Assembly (NCBI RefSeq): GCF_001746415.1
Contig: NZ_MEHJ01000001.1
Coordinates: 1,240,001 to 1,304,000, forward strand
Origin: Streptomyces agglomeratus
GTDB lineage: Bacteria; Actinomycetota; Actinomycetes; Streptomycetales; Streptomycetaceae
DNA: 64,000 nucleotides
Direction of reading: 5' to 3'
Shown here in pieces: positions 54,601 to 62,394 of this stretch. The translations under genes were made by a program, and so were the position numbers. Positions within the stretch are counted from its first letter, which is position 1; the number at the start of each line of letters is the position of its first letter. The notes under the pieces were generated by a model, which saw only the letters and a program-made list of their open reading frames with translations, did not search any database and had not been told where the DNA came from.

Positions 54601-55026
54601 ACCGCGCTGAGCGACCGCCGGATCGCCGCCGGACTGAGCGCGAGCGGGGAGGGCGGCTTCCCGGGGCTCGATGCCGCGCAGGCCGAGCACGTCGCCGCCG
54701 CATACCGGCACGACATGGTGTCCGCCCACCGCTATTTCGCGAACGCCCTGGACAGCCCGCCGGCCGTGAAGGCGGCCGCACCGGTCACGGTCGTCGTGGC
54801 CGCCGACGACCCGCTCACCGCGGGGTTCCGGGAGCAGCACCGCGACTGGGAGCTGCTGGCCGGTCGGGTCGTCCTGTACGAGCTCGCCGACGGAGGTCAC
54901 CACTTCCCGCGCACCCGCCCGGCGGAAGCGGCGAAAGCCGTGCTGCGCGCCGCCGAATGGCCGGTTCCCGTCCTCGGCCGGCGCAACGGAGCATCCGACG
55001 TGTCCGGCGCGAGCGACGTGAGTTGA
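51697..55026 (+). CDS. NRPS: truncated condensation region, adenylation, carrier, thioesterase
   Basis: 1109 residues from ATG 51697 with GGAGGGAGA upstream. Residues 1-230 look like the C-terminal half of a condensation domain without HHXXXDG, so they are probably structural. The A domain (about 240-740) has YFTSGSTGEPKGA near 390, NAYGLTETSDD near 535 and YRGGDYGRW. Hand alignment to PheA gives a substrate code near DIWQSTADDK; the two acidic residues suit a basic amino acid such as diaminopropionate. The carrier has FFDRGGTSLSAVK with Ser near 795. A type-II-like thioesterase (CFPHAGG, GHSAGA, GGHHF) ends it. It should load an amino acid and may pass it to the carrier of the Pls-like protein. 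Substrate is inferred from sbnA and sbnB nearby. Confidence 0.87.
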   Translation: MRTEAGRNFWSGVLTAGGSTALPRWAPEPVPGTATHEAVVPDDVAAALHRLAAKLAVPFSSVVLAAHAKVLAALSGDAEVSTGYIAAGVRRPLPCPLTTAPESWRELLVRTRRTESELLLHKDYPLDGLRRELGLAGPSTEVVFDPADGGADLPGDAVLGLAALRDGGSRSLRLRYRRDALDAGAVGRIAGYHLTALAHIAANPDAEHRRQSLLSAEEYRFQIEGLAGPHRDLPDRRAHELFEERARAHPETVAAVHGDRQWTYRELDERANRLGRALLARGLRHEDVVAVVTERNLDWAAAVLAVFKAGGVYLPIEPHFPAERIAATLSRAGCGLVLTERGSTGTLDRALGSLSAGPSPGVRKVHVDEAYAEGHAGADLGVRVAASQPAYIYFTSGSTGEPKGAICEHAGMLNHLYAKIDDLEIRPGQVVAQTAPQCFDISLWQLLAPLVAGGRTLLVEQEVILDARRFVDKIADGGVTVLQVVPSYLDVVLSCLEQRPRALPGLRYVSVTGEALKKELVQRWLAAAPEIRLVNAYGLTETSDDTHHEVMDRVPDTDRVPLGRCVNNVRAYVVDEYLSPVPLGAPGAIVFSGVCVGRGYVNDPERTRQSFMPDPHGHGRRLYRGGDYGRWLPGGKLDFLGRRDSQVKIRGFRIEIGEIESALMRVPGVRDGAVVVTERPGRGKHLVAFCTGPRPLDAGVVLDRLGESLPAYMVPSALHWRENLPVTANGKTDRKALTALAGDLDAAGEHRDAPTAPAGSMTPAEQRLAAAWAQVLGVPQDRIGRLDHFFDRGGTSLSAVKLAVALDRAVSLKDVARHPVLADLARLLDGGAERSSGLLQPLSVPDGARTGALVCFPHAGGSALSFEPMARALQGTGPAVYAVEPPGHDVTAEGGAFASIAQLVDDVSAEIVRRGLTGVLLWGHSAGAAPALETARRLEERGVGVQRVFVAAQLLGDAAGRRAAAAELTALSDRRIAAGLSASGEGGFPGLDAAQAEHVAAAYRHDMVSAHRYFANALDSPPAVKAAAPVTVVVAADDPLTAGFREQHRDWELLAGRVVLYELADGGHHFPRTRPAEAAKAVLRAAEWPVPVLGRRNGASDVSGASDVS

Positions 55027-55038
55027 AAGGAGACCGAG

Positions 55039-56058
55039 ATGCCGATCTCATCCCCGGCGTCACCGCTCGACCTCGAACTGCGATCCGGCAAACCCCCCGT
55101 GCTGCACGCCCGGGCCGCCGACGGCACGCCGCCCGGCGACCCCGGCCACTGGGCGGCCGAGCAGCACGACGCTCTGCACGCCCTCGTCGCCGAGCACGGT
55201 GCGGTCCTGGTACGCGGCCTCGGGCTGCGTGACGCGGACGGGACCGGCACCGTCTTCCGCCGGCTGGCCAAGGCCCTGATGACCGAGAAGGAGGCCTTCG
55301 CGGCCCGGCGGGCCTACGCGCCCGGCGTGTACTCCTCGGCCCAGTGGCCGCCGAACCAGCCGATGTGCATGCACCACGAGCTGAGTTACGCCCTGGAGTT
55401 CCCCGGGCTGATGCTGTTCGCGTGCCTCGGCGCCCCCACCGAGGGCGGAGCCACCGCCGTGTCCGACTCGTCGGCCGTACTGGAGGCGCTGCCGGGCGAG
55501 CTGACCGAACGGTTCGAGCGGGAGGGCTGGCTGCTCACCCGCAGCTACAACGACGACATCGGGGCCTCCGTGGCCGAGGCGTTCGGCACGGAGGACCGCG
55601 CCGCCGTCGAGAGCTACTGCCGCGCCAACGCTATCGAGTTCGCCTGGCAGCCGGACGGGTCCCTGCACACCAGGCAGCGCCGCAGCGCCGTGGTGCGCCA
55701 CCCGGTCACCGGTGCGCGCTGCTGGTTCAACCAGATCGCGTTCCTCAACGAGTGGACGATGGCCCCGGAGGTGCGCGAGTACCTGGTGGACGTCTACGGC
55801 GCCGACGGCCTGCCGTTCAACACCCGTTACGGCGGCGGCGATCCCATCGGCGCGGACGTCGTACAACTGCTCAACACGACCTACGAGGACAAGACCGTGC
55901 GCGAGCCGTGGCAGGCCGGCGACCTGATGATGGTCGACAACGTCCGCACGGCACACAGCCGGGAGCCCTACGAGGGACCCCGCGAGGTGCTGGTCGGGAT
56001 GGCCGATCCGGTGCGCCTGGCCGACTGCTCGCCGTCCGTGGAGGTGACCACAGAATGA
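55039..56058 (+). CDS. TauD/TfdA-fold Fe(II)/2-oxoglutarate hydroxylase, SyrP/VioC-like
   Basis: 339 residues. A non-heme iron oxygenase that uses 2-oxoglutarate and O2. The metal ligands are the HXE pair in MCMHHELSYAL (His112, Glu114) and a distal His306 in TAHSREPYEGPREVLV, whose Arg residues would bind 2-oxoglutarate. The HXE form and the nearby sequence resemble amino-acid hydroxylases of peptide pathways (SyrP, VioC, AsnO types), which act on free or carrier-bound amino acids. ATG 55039 follows AGGAG, 12 bases after the NRPS gene; the stop overlaps sbnB. It may beta-hydroxylate the diaminopropionate or another residue of the product. The exact substrate cannot be read from sequence. Confidence 0.87.
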   Translation: MPISSPASPLDLELRSGKPPVLHARAADGTPPGDPGHWAAEQHDALHALVAEHGAVLVRGLGLRDADGTGTVFRRLAKALMTEKEAFAARRAYAPGVYSSAQWPPNQPMCMHHELSYALEFPGLMLFACLGAPTEGGATAVSDSSAVLEALPGELTERFEREGWLLTRSYNDDIGASVAEAFGTEDRAAVESYCRANAIEFAWQPDGSLHTRQRRSAVVRHPVTGARCWFNQIAFLNEWTMAPEVREYLVDVYGADGLPFNTRYGGGDPIGADVVQLLNTTYEDKTVREPWQAGDLMMVDNVRTAHSREPYEGPREVLVGMADPVRLADCSPSVEVTTE

Positions 56059-57125
56059 CTCCCAGGCGTTCCTCCGCGCTGGAATTCTTCCTGCGCGAGC
56101 CGATGAGCGTACCGACGTTCGCCGTCGTCTCCGGCGCCCAGGTCGAGGGCGTGTTGCAGGGGCGCGAGAAGCAGATCGTGGAACTGGTGGAGGCCACCTA
56201 CCGGCTGCACAGCGCCGGTGACTGCGTGAACCCACCGTCCTACTTCCTGCGGTTCCCCGACCGCCCGTCCTCGCGGATCATCGCGCTGCCCGCCTCGATC
56301 GGGGAGCCGATGCGGGTGGACGGCCTGAAGTGGATCTCCAGCTTTCCGGACAACGTGGCGGCCGGCATCCCGAGGGCCTCGGCGGTGCTGATCCTCAACG
56401 ACCATCGCACCGGCTACCCGTTCGCCTGTCTGGAAGGCTCCATCATCAGTGCCACCCGGACGGCCTCCTCGGCGGCCCTGGCGGCCCAGCGGCTCAGCGA
56501 CGGCCGGCCGCGTCCGACGCGCCTCGGGTTCGTCGGGGCGGGCCTGATCGCCCGTTACGTCTACGACTTCCTCGCGGCCACGGGCTGGTCGTTCGACCAG
56601 ATCGGCGTGCACGACCTGTCCGCCGACAGCGCGGCCGGGCTCCGGTGCTACCTGGAGCAGTCGCAGACCACCGCACGGATCACCGTGCACGACAGCGCCG
56701 AAGAGCTCATCCACTACAGCGACTTGGTGGTCTTCGCCACCGTCGCCGCGCAGCCGCACGTCAGCGACCTGTCGTGGTTCGAGCACAACCCGTTGGTGCT
56801 GCACGTGTCGCTGCGCGACCTGGCGCCGGAGATCATCCTCGGCTCGTTCAACATCGTCGACGACGTGGAACACTGCCTCAAGGCCAACACCTCGCCGCAC
56901 CTGGCCGAGCAGCGCACGGGCAACCGGGACTTCCTGCACGGCACGCTGGACGACGTGCTGGGCGGACGGGTGACGGTTCCGAGGGACCGGCCGGTCGTGT
57001 TCTCGCCGTTCGGTCTCGGCGTTCTCGACCTGGCGGTGGGCAAGTACGTCTACGACGAAGTGGCCCGCTCCGGGGAACTGCACGTCATCGACGGCTTCTT
57101 CCACGAACTGCGGCGGCACGGATGA
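56055..57125 (+). CDS. sbnB: 2,3-diaminopropionate biosynthesis dehydrogenase SbnB
   Basis: 356 residues of the ornithine cyclodeaminase/mu-crystallin family. SbnB oxidatively cleaves N-(1-amino-1-carboxy-2-ethyl)-glutamate, the product of SbnA, to L-2,3-diaminopropionate and 2-oxoglutarate with NAD+. Seen here are the Rossmann loop LGFVGAGLIARYVYDF near 157-172, the conserved PSYFLRFPDRPSSRIIALPA substrate region, ACLEGSIISATRTAS near 124, and LVVFATVAAQPHV. Length matches SbnB. Its ATG overlaps the stop of the hydroxylase gene, and sbnA follows 97 bases later, the usual partner. The alternative function ornithine cyclodeaminase is unlikely with SbnA next to it. Confidence 0.9.
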   Translation: MTPRRSSALEFFLREPMSVPTFAVVSGAQVEGVLQGREKQIVELVEATYRLHSAGDCVNPPSYFLRFPDRPSSRIIALPASIGEPMRVDGLKWISSFPDNVAAGIPRASAVLILNDHRTGYPFACLEGSIISATRTASSAALAAQRLSDGRPRPTRLGFVGAGLIARYVYDFLAATGWSFDQIGVHDLSADSAAGLRCYLEQSQTTARITVHDSAEELIHYSDLVVFATVAAQPHVSDLSWFEHNPLVLHVSLRDLAPEIILGSFNIVDDVEHCLKANTSPHLAEQRTGNRDFLHGTLDDVLGGRVTVPRDRPVVFSPFGLGVLDLAVGKYVYDEVARSGELHVIDGFFHELRRHG

Positions 57126-57222
57126 GCAGCCGCCGGTTCCCGGCAGGCCGGGCGGTCACAGAGCCGCGAGGCCGCCACCGACAGACGTACGAGAGTGCTC
57201 CACCGCAAGCGAGGAGGCCATC

Positions 57223-58230
57223 GTGCCCGTCATAACCGTTCCCCACGCCTTCAACGAGGAGGACCTGTACGTCGACCTCCGGCCGATCTTCGGTCAGTCG
57301 CTCTTCCTGAAGTGCGAGGGCTTCAATTTCGCCGGTTCGATCAAGCTGAAAACCGCGATCGAAATGGTCGAGGGCGCCGAACGGGACGGCATCCTGACGC
57401 CCGAGTCGATCATCGTCGAATCCTCGTCCGGGAACCTGGGCGTGGCACTGAGCGTGATCGCCGCGAGCAAGGGCTACCGGTTTCTGTGTGTGACGGACCC
57501 CCGCTGCAACCTGGCCACCAGGCTGATGATGGAGGCGCTGGGCAGCCAGGTGCACGTCATCGCCGCCCAGAAGGCCCAGGGCGGCTTTCTCGGCGCACGG
57601 CTCGCTTACGTCCGCGCGCTGTGCGACTCCGACGACCGGTACGTGTGGCTCAGCCAGTACACCAACCCGAGCAACTGGAAGGCGCACTACCGCACGACGG
57701 CGCCGGAGATCGCCCGTGCGTTCCCCGATGTGGACGTCGTGTTCATCGGGGCGGGCACCACGGGCACCCTGATGGGCTGCGCGCGGTACTTCCACGAGCG
57801 GCACCGTCCGGTGCGGGTCGTCGCGATCGACAGCGTCGGCTCGGTGTCCTTCGGAGGTCCCCCCGGCCGCCGGATGATCCCCGGGCTGGGCATGAGCGTG
57901 CGTCCACCGCTGCTCGACGAGTCGTACGTCGACGAGGTCGTCCACGTCGAAGAGGCGAACACCATCCGTACCTGCCGCCGTCTGGCCAGACACGGGTTCC
58001 TCTTCGGCGGCTCCACCGGAACCGTGGTCAGCGGCGCGATGGGCTGGCTAGAGCGGCACGACACCCGCGACCTCACCGCGGTGGCCATCGCCGCGGACCT
58101 CGGTGAGCGCTACCTCGACACCATCTACCAGACCAACTGGCTACAGGCCCTCTACGGCGAGGACGTACTCGACACCGCCGCCCGGACGGCCGGCTCCCGG
58201 CCGCGCGGAGGAGGCACCGCAACGGCCTGA
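57223..58230 (+). CDS. sbnA: 2,3-diaminopropionate biosynthesis PLP enzyme SbnA
   Basis: 335 residues, fold-type II PLP enzyme related to cysteine synthase. SbnA joins O-phospho-L-serine and L-glutamate to make the intermediate cleaved by SbnB. The PLP lysine is in FNFAGSIKLKTA (Lys41), the substrate loop is ESSSGNLGVAL, and the phosphate-binding loop is FIGAGTTGTLMG near 183-194. GTG 57223 has AGGAGG. It is the last gene of the operon and is followed five bases later by a strong hairpin. Together with SbnB it gives the cluster its own supply of diaminopropionate, the precursor expected for the NRPS genes. Confidence 0.91.
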   Translation: MPVITVPHAFNEEDLYVDLRPIFGQSLFLKCEGFNFAGSIKLKTAIEMVEGAERDGILTPESIIVESSSGNLGVALSVIAASKGYRFLCVTDPRCNLATRLMMEALGSQVHVIAAQKAQGGFLGARLAYVRALCDSDDRYVWLSQYTNPSNWKAHYRTTAPEIARAFPDVDVVFIGAGTTGTLMGCARYFHERHRPVRVVAIDSVGSVSFGGPPGRRMIPGLGMSVRPPLLDESYVDEVVHVEEANTIRTCRRLARHGFLFGGSTGTVVSGAMGWLERHDTRDLTAVAIAADLGERYLDTIYQTNWLQALYGEDVLDTAARTAGSRPRGGGTATA

Positions 58231-58234
58231 CCGC

Positions 58235-58261
58235 CGCGGCGCCCGTCTGCCGGGCGCCGCG
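58235..58261 (+). terminator. strong hairpin terminator after sbnA
   Basis: Eleven-base arms (58235-58245 and 58251-58261) pair perfectly across loop TCTGC; the core is GCGGCGCCCG/CGGGCGCCGC. It begins four bases after the sbnA stop. No T-tract, as expected for many Streptomyces terminators. Confidence 0.75.
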
Positions 58262-58386
58262 CGCTCACCCGGCCGTGGCCGAGCAGGTGACGCCGGGGGC
58301 TGTAGGAGTACGCGCCGGCTCAGACGGTGCGCCCGGATGGTGAGATGACCTTTCCGCGGTGGCCGGTTCGTGTGAGACTGCCCGCC

Positions 58387-58434
58387 ATGCAGCGTCGGCT
58401 CATTATTAGCGCCAGCGTGCCGGCACCGAGGTGA
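58387..58434 (+). CDS. leader peptide of the cimA attenuator
   Basis: 15 codons encode MQRRLIISASVPAPR and then stop. Leu-Ile-Ile in a row, with a Val later, is the signature of a branched-chain-amino-acid leader. No ribosome-binding site precedes the ATG, so it may be leaderless. It lies 43 bases before the terminator hairpin. When charged tRNA for Ile or Leu is scarce, a ribosome stalled here would allow an alternative fold and read-through into cimA. Confidence 0.75.
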   Translation: MQRRLIISASVPAPR

Positions 58435-58476
58435 CCCGGGGGCGATCCCTCCCAGGCGGCTCACCGCCCGCACGCA

Positions 58477-58514
58477 GACCTCTCGCGTTCCGCGAGGGGT
58501 CTTTTTGTTTTCTT
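58477..58514 (+). terminator. rho-independent attenuator in the cimA leader
   Basis: GACCTCTCGCG (58477-58487), loop TTC and CGCGAGGGGTC (58491-58501) form an 11-bp stem with one T-G pair, followed by TTTTTGTTTT, very unusual in this GC-rich DNA. Upstream GAGGT (58428-58432, at the leader stop) can pair with ACCTC (58478-58482) in the left arm, and GATCCCTC (58444-58451) can pair with GAGGGGTC in the right arm; either is a candidate antiterminator. Confidence 0.85.
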
Positions 58515-58577
58515 CATCAGCAGCCCTGACGCAACGGCCTTACCCGGCCCGGCAGACCTGGACAGGAAACACCCGCC

Positions 58578-60440
58578 ATGACACACGACGTCTTTCACGT
58601 CTTCGACACCACGCTGCGCGACGGCGCGCAGCGCGAGGGCATCAACCTGACCGTCGCGGACAAGCTGACCATCGCCCGGCATCTGGACGAGTTCGGCGTG
58701 GGGTTCATCGAGGGCGGCCGGCCCGGCGCCAACCCGCGTGACACGGAGTTCTTCGCCCGCGCGCGGCAGGAGATCGCGTTCAAGCACGCCCAGCTCGTCG
58801 CTTTCGGCGCCACGCGCCGCCCTGGCGTCCGGGCCGCTGACGATTTGCAGGTCAAGGCGCTTCTCGACTCCGGTGCCCCGGTCATCACGCTCGTGGCCAA
58901 GTCGCACGACCGGCACGTCGAACTCGCCCTGCGCACCACCCTCGACGAGAACCTGGAGATGGTCCGCGACACCGTCGCCCACCTGCGCTCCCAGGGCCGC
59001 CGCGTCTTCGTCGACTGCGAGCACTTCTTCGACGGCTACCGCGCCAACCCGGACTACGCGAAGGCGGTCGTGCTAGCCGCGCACGAGGCCGGAGCCGACG
59101 TCGCCGTCCTCTGCGACACCAACGGCGGCATGTTGCCCGCGCAGATCCAGGCCGTCGTCGCCACCGTCCTCGCCGACACCGGCGCGCGCCTGGGCATCCA
59201 CGCCCAGGACGACACCGGCTGCGCGGTCGCCAACACCCTCGCCGCCGTCGACGCGGGTGCCACCCACGTCCAGTGCACCGCCAACGGCTACGGCGAGCGT
59301 GTGGGCAACGCCAACCTCTTCCCCGTCGTCGCGGCCCTGGAGCTCAAGTACGGCAAGCAGGTCCTTCCGCCGGGCGCGCTCGCCGAGATGACCCGCACCT
59401 CGCACGCCATCGCCGAGGTCGTCAACCTGACGCCCTCCACCCACCAGCCGTACGTCGGCGTCTCCGCCTTCGCGCACAAGGCCGGCCTGCACGCCTCCGC
59501 GATCAAGGTCGACCCCGACCTGTACCAGCACATCGACCCGGGCCAGGTCGGCAACCACATCCGGATGCTCGTCTCCGACATGGCCGGCCGCGCCTCCATC
59601 GAGCTCAAGGGCAAGGAACTCGGCATCGACCTGGGCGACGACCGCGAGCTCGTCGGCCGCGTCGTCGAGCGCGTCAAGGAGCGCGAGCTCAAGGGCTACG
59701 CCTACGAAGCGGCCGACGCCTCCTTCGAGCTGATGCTTCGTGCGGAGGCCGAGGGCCGCACGGAGAGCTGTTTCGAGCTGGAGTCGTGGCGGGTGATCAC
59801 GGAGGGCGGGCCCGGTGTGTCGCGCCAGGCGGAGGCGACGGTGAAAATCCGCGCTCAGGGCAGGAGGACCGTCGTTACCGCCGAGGGCAACGGCCCGGTC
59901 AACGCCCTCGACCGGGCGATGCGCCAGGCGTTGAGGTCGACATACCCGGAGGTGTCTTCCTTCGAGCTGAGCGACTACAAGGTCCGCATCCTGGACGGCC
60001 ACCACGGCACCGAGTCCACGACCCGGGTCCTCGTCACCACCAGCGACGGCAACGACGAGTGGTCCACGGTCGGCGTCGCGGACAACGTGCTCGCCGCGTC
60101 CTGCGAGGCACTTCGCGAGGCCCTCACCTACGGGCTCCTGCGCGCTCGGCGCGGAGCAGGCGGGCACGGCGGCCCCTCGCCGCTCGCAGGAGCGCCGGAG
60201 CCGGACGATGCGGCGTGCACGCTCAGCGTGGCGCTCCGCGACAGCCGTGGAGCGCTGGGTCGGATCGCCGCCACGCTGAGCAGCATGCCGGTGCTGGCCC
60301 TGCACTACGGGGCGGCGGGCGCTTCCCGGGCCACCGCTGAGATCCGGGTGCCCCGGGCCCACGTGGCACGTGCACGCGGCAGGCTGAACCGCATGGTGGA
60401 CGTACTGGACGTCACCGTTTCGGTGGCCCGGCCCCGGTGA
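58578..60440 (+). CDS. cimA: (R)-citramalate synthase with C-terminal ACT-like domain
   Basis: 620 residues. Condenses pyruvate with acetyl-CoA to citramalate, the entry to threonine-independent isoleucine synthesis. The catalytic TIM barrel begins FDTTLRDGAQREGINLTVADK (about 9-29), with GIHAQDDTGCAVANTLAAV near 212 and the HXH-type AFAHKAGLHASAIKVDP near 302. The LeuA dimer domain (about 380-520) has RQAEATVKIRAQGRR. Beyond the usual end near residue 535, an extra segment (TLSVALRDSRGALGRIAATLSSMP... VDVLDVTVSVARP) resembles an ACT domain, normally an amino-acid sensor. ATG 58578 has AGGAAA. The upstream leader peptide and terminator indicate attenuation by Ile/Leu supply, in agreement with the pathway. 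Confidence 0.92.
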   Translation: MTHDVFHVFDTTLRDGAQREGINLTVADKLTIARHLDEFGVGFIEGGRPGANPRDTEFFARARQEIAFKHAQLVAFGATRRPGVRAADDLQVKALLDSGAPVITLVAKSHDRHVELALRTTLDENLEMVRDTVAHLRSQGRRVFVDCEHFFDGYRANPDYAKAVVLAAHEAGADVAVLCDTNGGMLPAQIQAVVATVLADTGARLGIHAQDDTGCAVANTLAAVDAGATHVQCTANGYGERVGNANLFPVVAALELKYGKQVLPPGALAEMTRTSHAIAEVVNLTPSTHQPYVGVSAFAHKAGLHASAIKVDPDLYQHIDPGQVGNHIRMLVSDMAGRASIELKGKELGIDLGDDRELVGRVVERVKERELKGYAYEAADASFELMLRAEAEGRTESCFELESWRVITEGGPGVSRQAEATVKIRAQGRRTVVTAEGNGPVNALDRAMRQALRSTYPEVSSFELSDYKVRILDGHHGTESTTRVLVTTSDGNDEWSTVGVADNVLAASCEALREALTYGLLRARRGAGGHGGPSPLAGAPEPDDAACTLSVALRDSRGALGRIAATLSSMPVLALHYGAAGASRATAEIRVPRAHVARARGRLNRMVDVLDVTVSVARPR

Positions 60441-60488
60441 GCCGCTGCCGTCCGTCAGGTGACCAGTCGTACGGGCGCGGGGCGGGGC

Positions 60489-61127
60489 TCACTGGCGGCG
60501 GATGAGGCCGAGGTCGGTGGCGGTGGCGACGGCGGCGGTGCGGGAATCGACGCCGAGCTTGGCGAAGATGCGGGCCAGGTGGGACTTGACGGTTCCTTCG
60601 GTGAGGTGGAGCCGGTCGCCGACGGCCTGGTTGGACAGGCCCTCGGCGACCCGGGCGAGGACTTCGGTCTCGCGTCGGGTCAGGGCGATGCCGGGGGTAC
60701 GCAGCCGGTTCATCAGCCGGTCCGCGACGGCGGGTGCCAGGGTGGTGCGGCCCGTGGCGGCGGTGCGGACGGCGGCTGCCAGGTCCTCGGGCGGGGCGTC
60801 CTTGAGGAGGTAGCCGGTGGCGCCGGCTTCGATGGCGGGCAGGGTGTCGGCGTCGGTGTCGTAGGTGGTGACGATCAGGACGCGAGGTGCGCCGGGGCGG
60901 GCGGTGATGGCGGCGGTCGCCTCGGCGCCGTTCACGCCCTCGCCGAACTGGAGGTCCATGAGGACGACGTCGATGTCGCCGTGGGCGGCGCGGGCGACGG
61001 CGTCCTCGGCGGTGGCGGCCTCGGCCACCACGGTCATGCCTTCTTCGGTTTCCAGTACGGCGCGGAGTCCGGCCCGTACGACGGGGTGGTCGTCGGCCAG
61101 GAGCAGGCGGACGGGGGTGTCGGTCAC
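60489..61127 (-). CDS. NarL/LuxR-family response regulator
   Basis: 212 residues from GTG 61127. The receiver domain has the acidic pair LLLADDHP, the phosphorylated Asp in DVVLMDLQFG (near 57), the switch Thr in VLIVTTYD and Lys in GYLLKDAP. The C-terminal LuxR helix-turn-helix is LTRRETEVLARVAEGLSNQAVGDRLHLTEGTVKSHLARIFAKLGV. The start overlaps a TGA that would end the histidine kinase in another frame (GTGA). It is the cognate regulator of the kinase upstream and probably controls the divergent ABC transporter genes; the inverted repeat 62395-62430 is a candidate site. Its frame is intact even though the kinase frame runs on across it. Confidence 0.93.
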   Translation of the reverse strand: MTDTPVRLLLADDHPVVRAGLRAVLETEEGMTVVAEAATAEDAVARAAHGDIDVVLMDLQFGEGVNGAEATAAITARPGAPRVLIVTTYDTDADTLPAIEAGATGYLLKDAPPEDLAAAVRTAATGRTTLAPAVADRLMNRLRTPGIALTRRETEVLARVAEGLSNQAVGDRLHLTEGTVKSHLARIFAKLGVDSRTAAVATATDLGLIRRQ

Positions 61128-62355
61128 GGGCGGGCCTCGGGGTGGGGCCGGGTGTGGGGCCGGGGATGGGGTCGAGGTGCAGTTGGGCGGCCAGGGCGGT
61201 GCCGTGGCTGGGGGCGGTCTCGATGGTGAGGGTGCCGCCGAGAGCGTGGACGCGGGCGCGCATGGCGGCCAGTCCGAACCCGCCGGCCTCCGGGTCGGGA
61301 GCGGGCACCTGGTCGGGGTCGAAGCCGCGTCCGTCGTCGACGACGTCGAGGGCGACGTGATCACCGAGGTAGCTGAGGGTGACGTCGGTGGTGGCGGCCC
61401 CGGCGTGGCGGACGGTGTTGGCGAGGGCGGACTGGGCGATGCGGAGCAGGGCGACCTCGTACGCGGTCGGCAGCGGCACGGGGTCGCCCGTGAGGTGGAA
61501 GCGTGCGGTGATCCGGTGGCGGGTGCTGGTGGTGGCACACAGGCGTTCCAGGGCGCCGGCGAGGGTGGTGCCCTCCAGGGAGGGCGGGGCGAGGGCGGCG
61601 ACGAAGCGGCGGGCCTCAGCGAGGTTGTCGACGGCGGCCTGCCGTGCCTGGTCGATGTAGCGGACGGCGTTCTCCGGTGCCCGCGGCAGGGCGCGTTCGG
61701 CAGCGCGCAGCAGCAGCTGGATGCTGGACAGCCCCTGGGCGAGGGTGTCGTGGATCTCGCGCGCGAGGCGTTCACGTTCGGCCAGCACTCCGGCCGCGTG
61801 CTGCGCGGTGGCCAGATCGGCACGGGTGGCGGTGAGTTCTTCGATCAGGCGTCTGCGCTGTTCGCTCTCGCGGTACAGCGCCTGGTACCCCCACACCACC
61901 GCCACCGCCACAGCGGCGCCGAGGGCCGGCCCGATCGCCATCGCGGGGCTGAACGAGCCACGGTGCGCGGCGAAGCCGGTGGTGGCCACCACCGCGGTGG
62001 TGACCACCGCGGCCAGACCGGAGCGGCGGGACAGCAGATGGAGCTGAAGGAAGTACAGCGGGAACGCCACCCACACCCCGTCGGAGGACAGGGCCAGCAG
62101 CACCAGCCAGACAGCGCTCACGGCGGCCAGCCACAGTGCGGCGGCCCGTCGTGAGCGGCGTACCCGGGGCAGGATAGGCCCGGCCGCGTAGATCACGGCA
62201 CACGCCGCAGCCGTAGTGACGATCAGTCCGGCGTGCGGGCGGTGGTCGGTGACGGCCCGGCCGGCGGCCAGAGCGAGCAGGGCGATGACCAGCAAGTGCA
62301 GGCACCAGGCCAGGGCACGCGGGGTCGGGGTCAGGGCGGGGGCAGTGGTGTTCAC
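61124..62355 (-). CDS. NarL-type sensor histidine kinase; stop codon displaced, frame stays open to 60412
   Basis: GTG 62355 has GGAAGAA. The first about 165 residues contain four to five membrane helices (ALAWCLHLLVIALLALAAG, LIVTTAAACAVIYAAG, AALWLAAVSAVWLVLLAL, AVVTTAVVATTGF). The dimerisation helix has the phospho-accepting His in RLAREIHDTLAQGLSSIQLLL, and the HATPase domain has LDVVDDGRGFDPDQ and GFGLAAMRARVHALGGTL. After HLDPIPGPTPGPTPRP the frame has no stop until 60412 and runs through the whole response-regulator gene in another phase as an Arg/His/Pro-rich tail. A normal end would be the TGA at 61126-61124 overlapping the regulator start; one added base, or two fewer, in the C-rich stretch just upstream would restore it. 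Error or real lesion cannot be told apart. Confidence 0.85.
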
Positions 62356-62394
62356 AGTTCTTCCAGGCTAAGGACACCCCCCGGTCCGCGCCTC

